Source: Niastella sp.
Lineage (GTDB): Bacteria; Bacteroidota; Bacteroidia; Chitinophagales; Chitinophagaceae
DNA length: 64,000 bases
Direction: 5' to 3'
Assembly (NCBI GenBank): GCA_017744515.1
Contig: JAGIBF010000027.1
Location: 1-64,000, forward strand
The notes under the pieces are model-generated. The model was not told where the DNA came from and ran no database searches. It saw only the letters and a list, made by a program, of their open reading frames with translations. The position numbers and the translations under genes are program-made. Positions within the stretch are counted from its first letter, which is position 1; the number at the start of each line of letters is the position of its first letter. Below, piece after piece: positions 26,326 through 33,665 of this stretch.

Positions 26326-26646
26326 ATGAGAAAGGCAGACCTCGTTAACCAAATATCTGAAAAAACAGGTATTCCCAAGGTTGATGTTTTGGTTACGCTG
26401 GAGACCATGTTCAAGGAAGTGAAAGATACCTTATCCCAAGGAGAAAACATCTACATTCGTGGGTTTGGCAGCTTTATTACTAAAAAACGAGCTGCTAAAA
26501 TCGGCCGCAACATTAAGAAAAACATTGCGGTACACATCCCTGAACATTTCATTCCTGCATTCAAACCTGCCAAAGAATTTGTGGCAGAAGTTAAAAAATT
26601 ACAATCCGTCAAAGAAGATCAGCCAAACCCCGATGATGAGATGTAA
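26326..26646 (+). CDS. HU/IHF-family DNA-binding protein, 106 aa
   Basis: A nucleoid-associated DNA-bending protein. The chain opens MRKADLVNQISEKTGIPKVDV, followed by IYIRGFGSFITKKRAAKIGRNIKKN and FIPAFKPAKEFVAEV, the canonical HU/IHF arm and dimer core. A charged C-terminal extension (about residues 96-106, EDQPNPDDEM) makes it slightly longer than the usual 90-100 aa. It is divergent from mutY and lies 29 bp upstream of a TPR gene. Weak promoter-like sequence (TTTG at 26265, TATTTTG at 26295) does not fit the consensus spacing. Confidence 0.95.
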   Translation: MRKADLVNQISEKTGIPKVDVLVTLETMFKEVKDTLSQGENIYIRGFGSFITKKRAAKIGRNIKKNIAVHIPEHFIPAFKPAKEFVAEVKKLQSVKEDQPNPDDEM

Positions 26647-26675
26647 ATTTGCTGCTCATTAAATTACACTGATTT

Positions 26676-27518
26676 GTGAAAAAGCAGCAGATGATCTTGG
26701 TAGGCGGCGGCGTAATGCTGCTCTGCCTGCTTTATTTCTTTGGCAGAACCATCCCCCCTAAAGATAACACCAGGCCCGCAACAGCTACCGCTGCTGCGGG
26801 ACAATTGGACATTGAGACAATCCTGGCGGCCTCCCGCCAGAAGCTCACTCCATCCCAGCAAGCTCACGTAAGTAAGCTTGAATCTGCTGTTGTTCGCGGC
26901 GACGTGAAAGAACAGCAAATAAAGGTATTCCGGCAGTTGGCAAACTTCTGGAGAGACTCCGCACACCTGCTACTTCCTTACGCCTGGTACACAGGGAATG
27001 CAGCTAAATTGGAAAATTCTCAAAAAAACCTCACCTTTGCTGCCCAATTCTATTTAGACGGTGTTCGCCGACAGGAAGAACCCGCCCTGAAAAGATGGAT
27101 GGCTTTACAAGCTAAAGAGTTGTTTGAGAAGGCTTTAGTATTAAATCCGGCCAACGATTCCCTTAAGATCGGACTCGGAAGTTGCTACCTCTTCGGAGGC
27201 ATTAGCGACAACCCGATGGAGGGAATTCAATTAATTCGTGAAGTAGCCGACCGCGATCCGCATAATACCTATGCACAATTTATGCTGGCAGTGGGAGGTC
27301 TCGTTTCCGGACAGTTGGACAAAGCAATAGAAAGGTTAAACCATGTAGTAGAGCATGAGCCTGCTAACCTGGAAGCTATATTAATGCTGGCAGATGCCTG
27401 CGAACGGAAAGGAGACAAAACCAATGCCATTAAATGGTATACAGCTGGCAAAAAACTCCTCAAAGACCCGGGCTTCGAAAAGGATATCGACGAGCGCATT
27501 AACTCGTTAAAGAAATAA
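26676..27518 (+). CDS. TPR protein with N-terminal membrane anchor, 280 aa
   Basis: A GTG start at 26676 (reading KKQQMILVGGG after the initiator) gives one membrane helix at about residues 7-22, then a long predicted helical region. At least three tetratricopeptide-like repeats occupy about residues 145-270: KELFEKALVLNPANDSLKIGLG, GIQLIREVADRDPHNTYAQFMLA and AIERLNHVVEHEPANLEAILMLAD. An ATG at 26691 is an alternative start. It follows HU after 29 bp and precedes the COX24 peptide and rng, a grouping known in Bacteroidota. Its partner is unknown; it probably works in the periplasm as a scaffold. Confidence 0.85.
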   Translation: MKKQQMILVGGGVMLLCLLYFFGRTIPPKDNTRPATATAAAGQLDIETILAASRQKLTPSQQAHVSKLESAVVRGDVKEQQIKVFRQLANFWRDSAHLLLPYAWYTGNAAKLENSQKNLTFAAQFYLDGVRRQEEPALKRWMALQAKELFEKALVLNPANDSLKIGLGSCYLFGGISDNPMEGIQLIREVADRDPHNTYAQFMLAVGGLVSGQLDKAIERLNHVVEHEPANLEAILMLADACERKGDKTNAIKWYTAGKKLLKDPGFEKDIDERINSLKK

Positions 27519-27602
27519 AACCTTTCCGAAAGCCCTTCATCCCCACCATAAGATGAAGGCAAAGCTTAAAATTATTAGTTAATTAAAAATCATTGGTGTT
27601 CT

Positions 27603-27698
27603 ATGCCTTGTGGTAAAAAAAGAAAGCGTCATAAAATTGCGACGCATAAGCGTAAAAAGAGACTGAGAAAGAACCGTCATAAGAAGAAAAACCGCTAA
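27603..27698 (+). CDS. AURKAIP1/COX24-domain small basic protein, 31 aa
   Basis: A 31-codon frame encoding a very Lys/Arg/His-rich peptide: MPCGKKRKRHKIATHKRK, then KRLRKNRHKKKNR. It matches the AURKAIP1/COX24 domain pattern (KRRKRHK-x-KRKK), and the mitochondrial homologue (mS38) and actinobacterial bS22 are ribosomal small-subunit proteins. By that homology it is probably a ribosome-bound peptide. It lies between HU-TPR and rng and is followed by a terminator. It is easily missed by length-limited gene callers. Confidence 0.92.
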   Translation: MPCGKKRKRHKIATHKRKKRLRKNRHKKKNR

Positions 27699-27716
27699 CG
27701 TTTATCTTCTTGCAAC

Positions 27717-27750
27717 GGGTCCCGTCACCACGGGGCCCCTTTCCTTCTTT
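27717..27750 (+). terminator. intrinsic terminator after the COX24 peptide gene
   Basis: GGGTCCCGT (27717-27725) pairs with ACGGGGCCC (27730-27738) with one T-G wobble, then CTTTCCTTCTTT. Confidence 0.65.
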
Positions 27751-27876
27751 AGCTGAATTTATTATTTGTCATTTATTTACAGACCTGCTGCTTGCAATCC
27801 CTGAACGAATGGATATTTGACAAATAATTCTGCTTCAGCGCCTTCCTTGTGTGATGATTGGTAAGACGGTATAAAG

Positions 27877-29439
27877 ATGTTACGCTTGAATAAGGAACTT
27901 ATTATAAATGCTGCACCTCAGGGCGTAGAGATCGCCTTGTTAGAGGATAAAAAGCTGGTAGAACTGCATCACGAAAAAGCGGATGCCAGCTTTGCCGTGG
28001 GAGACCTTTATCTCGGCAAGGTGAAAAAACTCATTCCTGGCCTCAATGCTGCCTTTGTAGATGTAGGCTTCGAAAAAGATGCATTCCTCCACTATACCGA
28101 TCTTAGCCCGTACGCCCGCTCGTTATTGAAATTCACCCAGCAGGCCATCAATGACAACGGCAAAGATTTCGACTTCGGCACCTTCCAGGTAGAGCCCGAG
28201 ATCATCAAGACCGGCAAGATCAATGAGGTATTAAGCGGTAAGCCCAATATACTGGTGCAGATCCTTAAAGAGCCCATCGCCGCCAAAGGCCCACGCCTTA
28301 GCTGCGAAATATCCCTGCCCGGCAGATTTGTAGTCATCACTCCTTTCAACGACATCGTAGCTGTTTCCCGGAAAATACATTCAGCCGATGAACGCAAACG
28401 GCTGCAGAAGATCGTCGAAGCCATCAAGCCAAAGAACTTTGGTGTGATCGTTCGTACAGCTGCAGAAGGAAAGAACACGGCAGAACTGCATGAAGACCTC
28501 TCCATGCTGGTAGAAACCTGGAAAGCCATCCAGCACAACCTAAAAGGAGCTGTAGCACCAGCTAAAATACTCAGTGAGCAAACAAAGACCACCAGCATCC
28601 TGCGTGATCTGCTCAATGAGGACTTCAACAAGATCGTGATCAACGACCGGAATATCTATAATGATACCCGGAGTTACATACAACGGATTGCCCCTGAAAA
28701 GGCCGACATCGTTGCGTTTTACCACAACGGTCTGCCCATCTTTGATCAGTTTGGCATCACCAAACAAGTCAAAGCAGCATTTGGCAAAACAGTTAACCTG
28801 CCCAGTGGGGCCTATCTTATCATAGAGCACACTGAAGCACTACATGTAATCGACGTAAACAGCGGATACAAAAGCGTTGGTAACAACCAGGAATTGAATG
28901 CCTTGGAAACCAACCTCGAAGCCGCAGCCGAAATAGCACGCCAGCTTCGCCTGCGCGATCTGGGCGGTATCATCGTGGTAGACTTCATCGATATGAAGCT
29001 GCCCGATAATAAGCGAAAGCTGCTGGAGGCCATGGAAGAATTCATGAAGCCCGACAGAGCCAAGCATGCCGTGTTACCAATCTCCAAATTTGGTATCATG
29101 CAGATCACCCGGCAACGCATGAAGCCGGAGATGAACATCAATACACAGGAAGTTTGCCCAACCTGTGCCGGCACTGGTAAAATTTCATCTACCCTGCTCC
29201 TGGAAGATGAAATAGAAAAGAACATGAGCTACCTCATTACCCACCAGCATAAAGACCTTACACTGGTAGTTCACCCGATCATGCACGCCTACCTTACAAA
29301 AGGAGGCTGGCTCTTCCGTTCAAAACAATGGAAATGGCGCATGAAGTACGGGCAAAAGATCAAGGTTATCGAAAACACCAATTATCACCTCACAGAGTTT
29401 CACTTCTTCGACAAACACGAAGAAGAAATTAAGCTGTAA
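27877..29439 (+). CDS. rng: ribonuclease G (Rne/Rng family), 520 aa
   Basis: An endoribonuclease that matures rRNA and starts mRNA decay. The N-terminal S1-like domain (about residues 35-115, LYLGKVKKLIPGLNAAFVDVG, KDAFLHYTDL) is followed by the RNase-H-like core with GAYLIIEHTEALHVIDVNSG, the catalytic acidic residues in GGIIVVDFIDMK, and the zinc-link cysteines in CPTCAGTGK near residue 429. There is no long C-terminal scaffold, so it is RNase G-like rather than RNase E-like. The length is normal. It is transcribed on its own after the COX24 terminator. Confidence 0.95.
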   Translation: MLRLNKELIINAAPQGVEIALLEDKKLVELHHEKADASFAVGDLYLGKVKKLIPGLNAAFVDVGFEKDAFLHYTDLSPYARSLLKFTQQAINDNGKDFDFGTFQVEPEIIKTGKINEVLSGKPNILVQILKEPIAAKGPRLSCEISLPGRFVVITPFNDIVAVSRKIHSADERKRLQKIVEAIKPKNFGVIVRTAAEGKNTAELHEDLSMLVETWKAIQHNLKGAVAPAKILSEQTKTTSILRDLLNEDFNKIVINDRNIYNDTRSYIQRIAPEKADIVAFYHNGLPIFDQFGITKQVKAAFGKTVNLPSGAYLIIEHTEALHVIDVNSGYKSVGNNQELNALETNLEAAAEIARQLRLRDLGGIIVVDFIDMKLPDNKRKLLEAMEEFMKPDRAKHAVLPISKFGIMQITRQRMKPEMNINTQEVCPTCAGTGKISSTLLLEDEIEKNMSYLITHQHKDLTLVVHPIMHAYLTKGGWLFRSKQWKWRMKYGQKIKVIENTNYHLTEFHFFDKHEEEIKL

Positions 29440-29560
29440 TCAAATAGAATGTTGTTGGGGCAGAGATATTAAACTCCGATACAGTATTTCCTTCAGAAGA
29501 GAGATGTAGGTAAGTTATCCTGGTTGTAACGGATACCATTTGCAGTACCCTCCTCACACT
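29440..29560. other. intergenic region after rng, nothing identified
   Basis: Only AT-rich sequence; no terminator, gene or repeat recognised here. Confidence 0.4.
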
Positions 29561-29606
29561 TTTTTCCTCCTAATCCTGCAAATCCACCTAATCATGGTTC
29601 AGACAA
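29561..29606. repeat. dispersed repeat family A, copy 1 (AATCC at 9-bp period then ATCATGGTTCAGAC)
   Basis: AATC occurs at 29572, 29581 and 29590, followed by CATGGTTCAGAC. The same arrangement and the same 9-bp spacing recur at 55404-55442. Confidence 0.85.
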
Positions 29607-29637
29607 AAAAAATCGGGTACCGTAGGGAGTACCCGAT
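29605..29637 (-). terminator. intrinsic terminator (minus strand) with no gene assigned
   Basis: Minus strand ATCGGGTAC, loop, GTACCCGAT, then TTTTTTTTG. No coding sequence on the minus strand ends near it: the nearest upstream minus gene stops at 30165, and another terminator lies between. Confidence 0.8.
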
Positions 29638-29739
29638 AGACTATAGAAAGGCGAACCAGAAACTCTCGTGGAATCAGACAGTTAAGTCGTCGTGAAATTA
29701 AGTACGGACAGTCATTCCTCCTACTACAAACCTATAACC

Positions 29740-29787
29740 GTGCAGATTTGGCTTGTAAGTGTGCAGATTTGGGCAATAAGTGTGCAG
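29740..29787. repeat. three GTGCAG-containing repeats at 21-bp period (possible IS end remnant)
   Basis: TGCAG at 29741, 29762 and 29783, the first two within TGCAGATTTGG, spaced exactly 21 bp. Multiple roughly 20-bp repeats near an end are typical of IS21-family transposase sites, but no transposase is present. Confidence 0.45.
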
Positions 29788-29887
29788 CGACTTTGAGCTT
29801 TTTCTTCCCCCCAGACCGGTATTTGACTTCCCGAATTCATCAAACCCCGGTATTCACCACGTATATAAGCCCGAAACAGGTACAAAT

Positions 29888-29917
29888 AAAAAAAACTCCG
29901 GCAGGAAAGCCGGAGTT
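29888..29917 (-). terminator. intrinsic terminator (minus strand) about 250 bp after the zinc peptidase gene
   Basis: Minus strand AACTCCGGC-TTTCCT-GCCGGAGTT followed by TTTTTT. Perfect 9-bp stem. Confidence 0.85.
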
Positions 29918-30127
29918 AGCGTCACAGTTAGCATTGGTTATTGATAGCCGGGACTCGTAGCAGGTTCAACCCGGCGCAGTTAGATATGGTGACCAGAGCG
30001 GGCTCACAAAAGCCCGAAGGCCGGAAAAAAGCTTCTTTTTATAAATTTTGGAGGTTGGCGCCCATGGCTGACAGGCGCAAGCACGCTAACAAGACAGGAA
30101 AGCTGTGCAGGTTGCTGCACAGCTTTC
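29918..30127. ncRNA. possible structured RNA, identity unknown
   Basis: A dense series of stems: GCCGGG/CCCGGC (29947-29975), CGGGCT/AGCCCG (29999-30016), and a perfect 13-bp stem GAAAGCTGTGCAG/CTGCACAGCTTTC (30098-30127). It lies between the zinc peptidase stop and a strong minus-strand terminator. It is not a tRNA and I could not match it to tmRNA, RNase P or SRP RNA. It could also be a long 3' untranslated region. Confidence 0.35.
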
Positions 30128-30164
30128 TATCAATTTGCTAAAAGTTTCAGAAAATTTTTGGGAA

Positions 30165-30857
30165 TTAGTCCCTGTCCCGGCTACCGCCCAGGAAGATGAG
30201 AATATACTGGACCAGGGTAGCAACGGAGGCCACGGCAGCCACTACATAAGTCATAGCAGCCCACTTCAACGCATCCTTTGCCTTTGGGTATTCCTGCCTA
30301 TTGGTGACATTCGTACGCTCCAGCCACGCCAGAGCCCTCTTGCTGGCATCAAACTCTACAGGCAAGGTGATCACAGAGAATAAAGTGGTCAAACCGAAAA
30401 GGATGATACCTACTAATAATAAAGTAGGGAACGCATTGATTAACAATACCCCACCCAACAGAATCCACTGTACGATACCGGAGCTGAACTGCACTACCGG
30501 AACAAGGCGGCTACGCATCGTAAGCCATTGATAAGCAGTGGCATGCTGCACTGCGTGACCGCATTCGTGCGCTGCTACGGCCGCTGCCGCAATGGAAGTA
30601 CCATTATATACGTCCGGACTGAGATTTACAGTCTTGGTTGCAGGGTTATAGTGGTCGCTTAAAAAGCCGTCAACCGATATCACTTTCACGTCATATATGC
30701 CGTTATCTTTAAGCATTTTTTGGGCCACCTGGCTGCCCGTTAAACCGGCAGAAAGAGGTACCCGGCTATACGCCGTAAACTTGCTTTTCAGCACCCCTGA
30801 AACCAGCATACTGATACCTAAAAAGATCAAAGAAATAATCAGAATTGATGGTGTCAT
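30165..30857 (-). CDS. zinc metallopeptidase, Zn_peptidase_2 (YugP-like) family, 230 aa
   Basis: A membrane-embedded metallopeptidase. The first helix lies at residues 4-20 and is followed by a soluble segment with VAAHECGHAVQHATAY, whose HECGH is the HExxH-type zinc motif. Three more hydrophobic segments follow (FSSGIVQWILLGGVLLIN, LLLVGIILFGLTTLFSVITLP, WAAMTYVVAAVASVATLVQYILIFL). The family is widespread, and its substrates are not established. It is separated from both neighbours by more than 500 bp, so it is monocistronic. The start gives an immediate first helix. Confidence 0.92.
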   Translation of the reverse strand: MTPSILIISLIFLGISMLVSGVLKSKFTAYSRVPLSAGLTGSQVAQKMLKDNGIYDVKVISVDGFLSDHYNPATKTVNLSPDVYNGTSIAAAAVAAHECGHAVQHATAYQWLTMRSRLVPVVQFSSGIVQWILLGGVLLINAFPTLLLVGIILFGLTTLFSVITLPVEFDASKRALAWLERTNVTNRQEYPKAKDALKWAAMTYVVAAVASVATLVQYILIFLGGSRDRD

Positions 30858-31130
30858 TTTTTGTGCTATTTTATATTATATAACACCTGTACATCAAAAC
30901 AGTTACCAACCATTTTGAGGTGTTTTTTTGTCGGTTTAAGCACACAAAAAAGGGGCATTTTGTCACCGCTAAAGTTGACAAAAGACAATTGCTGACATTT
31001 TATCACAAAGACTTACCCATAAATATTAATATGTTTCTTATTAATTGATTATCATTAATTTATGCACTTCCAGAACATCGTTCCCGCATACCTGAAAAGG
31101 GGGTTAAAATTTATTCACAACCCTAAAAAA

Positions 31131-31138
31131 TAATTTTG
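31131..31138 (+). promoter_or_regulatory. candidate -7 element (TAATTTTG) for radA
   Basis: An exact TAnnTTTG match about 250 bp upstream of the start, implying a leader of roughly 240 nt. Confidence 0.45.
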
Positions 31139-31186
31139 TTATGTGGCGCTTATTTGTAATTTAGTGCAAGAATTTAATGGGTTAGT

Positions 31187-31226
31187 AAGTAAGGGGTCAA
31201 CAGCAATGTTGGCCCTTTTACTTTTA
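31187..31226 (+). promoter_or_regulatory. hairpin followed by T-rich stretch in the radA leader (attenuator-like)
   Basis: GGGTCAACA (31194-31202), GCAA tetraloop, TGTTGGCCC (31207-31215), flanked by AGTAAG/CTTTTACTT, then TTTTACTTTT. A GNRA loop and the trailing U-rich run give it a terminator-like form. Confidence 0.5.
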
Positions 31227-31384
31227 AAAAAACTCAACGTCATTAACCACACTTTTTTCGCCCGTTTTTTCACATCTTTTTTGCGCATAAAAAACTACTT
31301 CACAACATCACATCAACGATTACTTTTTCACACAACTTTTTTTAATCAAACATTCAATTCTTTTTATACCACTAACTTTATCGC

Positions 31385-32758
31385 ATGAGTAAAGTTAAAA
31401 CGGCATTCTTTTGTACTAACTGTGGATATGAAAGCGCAAAATGGCTCGGCAAATGTCCTTCATGTGGAACCTGGAATTCTTTTGTGCAAGAAGTCATACA
31501 TAAAGAAACTTCCCAAAAAGAGAACAACTGGAAAAACTTTCACGACGACAAGAAAGAAATTAAAACAATAGCACTACATGCAGTAACTACACCCGAACAA
31601 AAAAGGATCATAACACCAGATGCAGAACTCAACAGAGTATTAGGAGGAGGTATAGTTCCCGGAAGCATCACATTGATAGCAGGAGAACCAGGTATAGGAA
31701 AATCAACACTGTTCCTGCAGATTGGATTACTCTTAAAAGATATCACGATCCTCTATGTAAGCGGAGAAGAAAGCGATCAGCAGATCAAAATGCGCGCAGA
31801 CCGCTTAAAGATTCAGAACGATCAATTCTACCTGCTCACGGAAACTTCTACACAAACCATTTTTCAGGAGATAAAAAAACTAAAACCCCAACTGGTAATT
31901 GTTGACTCCATTCAAACTATACAATCGCCTTATATAGATTCATCACCCGGAAGCATTTCACAAATACGGGAATCGGCAGCCGAGTTTCAGCGTTTTGCCA
32001 AAGAAACCAATATACCTGTATTCCTCATTGGACATATCACCAAAGACGGCGCAATAGCAGGCCCCAAAATATTGGAACACATGGTCGATACAGTATTACA
32101 ATTCGAAGGCGACAGACACTACACCTATCGCATCCTGCGCACCATTAAAAATCGCTTTGGTGGAACCGCAGAGCTCGGCATTTATGAAATGACAGGCGAA
32201 GGCATGCGCGGCGTCAACAATCCCAGCGAAATACTGATATCACAAAAGGAAGATCGCCTCAGCGGTATTTCCATAGCAGCCACTATTGAAGGTATGCGCC
32301 CTTTACTGATAGAAGTACAGGCCCTCGTTACCCAATCAGTGTATGGAACCCCGCAACGTACGGTAACAGGCTTCGACCTTAGGCGCCTGCAACTGTTGTT
32401 GGCTGTGCTGGAAAAAAGAGGAGGCTTTCACTTTGGCGTTAAAGATGTATTCCTCAACATAGCCGGAGGCCTCAAGGTAGAAGACCCTTCCATCGACCTC
32501 TCGGTGCTATGCTCACTCTTAAGTTCTTATGAAGATGTTCCCCTTCCCCATCTGATCTGCTTCGCAGGAGAAGTTGGCCTAAGCGGCGAGATAAGGGCAG
32601 TAAATCGGATAGAACAACGCATTGCTGAAGCAGAAAAACTGGGATTTGAAAAAATAGTCGTATCACGCTATAACCAGAAAGGCCTCCACCTGCAGAAGTT
32701 CAACATCGAAGTAATAAGCATGGGCAGAGTGGACGAAGTATACCAATACCTCTTTTAA
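31385..32758 (+). CDS. radA: DNA repair protein RadA, 457 aa
   Basis: A RecA-like helicase/branch-migration ATPase in homologous recombination. The N-terminal zinc finger has C10, C13, C24 and C27 (CTNCGYESAKWLGKCPSCGTWN). The Walker A box is GEPGIGKST (residues 100-108, K106), Walker B is VIVDSIQTIQS, and the RadA-specific KNRFGGTAELG follows near residue 256. The C-terminal Lon-protease-like domain (about residues 285-455) contains the usual GGLKVEDPSIDL and FAGEVGLSGEIR. Length is normal. The stop codon is followed at once by a heptamer repeat array. Confidence 0.97.
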   Translation: MSKVKTAFFCTNCGYESAKWLGKCPSCGTWNSFVQEVIHKETSQKENNWKNFHDDKKEIKTIALHAVTTPEQKRIITPDAELNRVLGGGIVPGSITLIAGEPGIGKSTLFLQIGLLLKDITILYVSGEESDQQIKMRADRLKIQNDQFYLLTETSTQTIFQEIKKLKPQLVIVDSIQTIQSPYIDSSPGSISQIRESAAEFQRFAKETNIPVFLIGHITKDGAIAGPKILEHMVDTVLQFEGDRHYTYRILRTIKNRFGGTAELGIYEMTGEGMRGVNNPSEILISQKEDRLSGISIAATIEGMRPLLIEVQALVTQSVYGTPQRTVTGFDLRRLQLLLAVLEKRGGFHFGVKDVFLNIAGGLKVEDPSIDLSVLCSLLSSYEDVPLPHLICFAGEVGLSGEIRAVNRIEQRIAEAEKLGFEKIVVSRYNQKGLHLQKFNIEVISMGRVDEVYQYLF

Positions 32759-32761
32759 GAT

Positions 32762-32793
32762 AGCTGCGAGCTATAAGCTTCGGGCCGCGAGCC
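32762..32793. repeat. heptamer tandem array (AGCTNNN units) at the radA 3' end
   Basis: Exact 7-bp register: AGCTGCG, AGCTATA, AGCTTCG, GGCCGCG, AGCC, starting 4 bp after the radA stop. Confidence 0.85.
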
Positions 32794-32843
32794 TAAAACC
32801 ATTTTTCTGATTATCCCGTATGTTTAAAGCGTTAGGGGCTATT

Positions 32844-32898
32844 AGCTCGTTACTTGCAGCTCATAACTTGTCCCGCCAAGCGGGAGCTCGAAGCTTGT
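32844..32898. repeat. heptamer tandem array just before comF, interrupted by a small hairpin
   Basis: AGCTCGT, TACTTGC, AGCTCAT, AACTTGT, then CCCGC-CAA-GCGGG (32872-32884), then AGCTCGA, AGCTTGT. It lies 5 bp before the comF start codon, and is related to the array at 32762. Confidence 0.85.
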
Positions 32899-32903
32899 AT
32901 TCC

Positions 32904-33602
32904 ATGAAATTTACCGAAACCGCCAGATCACTCCTCCACCTGTTCTTTCCCCATTGCTGTGTTGGCTGTGGCACCGATGTATTAAGCAACCAACAGATCC
33001 TTTGTCTCCCTTGCATCAGCCAACTGCCGGTTACCAACTTCCACCTGTATGCCGACAATCCTGTTCAACAAAGATTCAGGGGAAGATTGCCATTGATCGA
33101 TGCAACCAGTTACGTGTATTTTACCAAAGATTCCATGCTACAGGAAATCATGCACCAGTTTAAATACAATAACAGGAAAAACATCGGGACCTGGTTTGGC
33201 AGGCGTATTGGCGAAGCACTGCAAACTTCCAGTCGTTTTACCATGCCCGATGCATTGATACCAGTCCCCCTTTTTGATGCCCGGAAAAGAAAGCGGGGCT
33301 ACAATCAGGCGGAACTCTTGTGCACAGGTATCGCTGAAGTCCTGGAGCTTCCGGTATGGAAAGATGTTATTACAAGAACAACACTTACCGAATCACAAAC
33401 CCGTAAGAACAGAATACAACGATGGCAGAATATGGAAGGCAAATTTGCAGTAATGCAACCAGCCACTATCCGGGGCAAACACCTGTTATTGGTAGATGAT
33501 GTGGTAACCACAGGCGCTACCCTTGAAGCCTGTGGGCGGGCATTATTGGCTGTAGGAGAGGTAAAACTCAGCATTGCCACCATGGCCTTTGCCATCAGGT
33601 AG
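32904..33602 (+). CDS. ComF-family phosphoribosyltransferase-like protein, 232 aa
   Basis: Related to ComF, a cytoplasmic protein needed for transformation. The N-terminal CCVGCG...CLPCI segment is a zinc-ribbon pair, followed by a phosphoribosyltransferase fold with YNQAELL and the PRPP motif LLLVDDVVTTGATLE. The frame extends upstream to 32820, but that extension is encoded by the heptamer array, and the ATG at 32904 (MKFTETARSLLHLFFPHCC) gives the usual ComF N-terminus. It is downstream of radA, a grouping that suggests transformation/recombination. Confidence 0.9.
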   Translation: MKFTETARSLLHLFFPHCCVGCGTDVLSNQQILCLPCISQLPVTNFHLYADNPVQQRFRGRLPLIDATSYVYFTKDSMLQEIMHQFKYNNRKNIGTWFGRRIGEALQTSSRFTMPDALIPVPLFDARKRKRGYNQAELLCTGIAEVLELPVWKDVITRTTLTESQTRKNRIQRWQNMEGKFAVMQPATIRGKHLLLVDDVVTTGATLEACGRALLAVGEVKLSIATMAFAIR

Positions 33603-33665
33603 CCGGCAACAATTAATACCCCGGATATACGTTAAACGATAAGAAGTATTACTTTAGCAATCTGC

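Larger units (their letters stand above)
30858..31384. other. intergenic region before radA
   Basis: AT-rich region between the divergent zinc peptidase and radA. It contains a -7 element at 31131 and a leader hairpin at 31187. An 81-residue plus frame at 31143-31388 starting with GTG overlaps the radA start and is not supported. Confidence 0.5.

Noticed and set aside
29941-30060. tRNA-like GGTTCAACCC segment
   Set aside because: No acceptor stem, D-arm or anticodon arm can be drawn around it.
29941-30141. 66-residue plus frame through the stem-rich region
   Set aside because: Protein is Lys/Arg/Ser-rich junk-like and the region is better explained by secondary structure.
31143-31388. 81-residue open frame with GTG start before radA
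   Set aside because: Overlaps the radA start and the leader hairpin, Phe/Thr-rich composition, no recognisable family, no terminator of its own.
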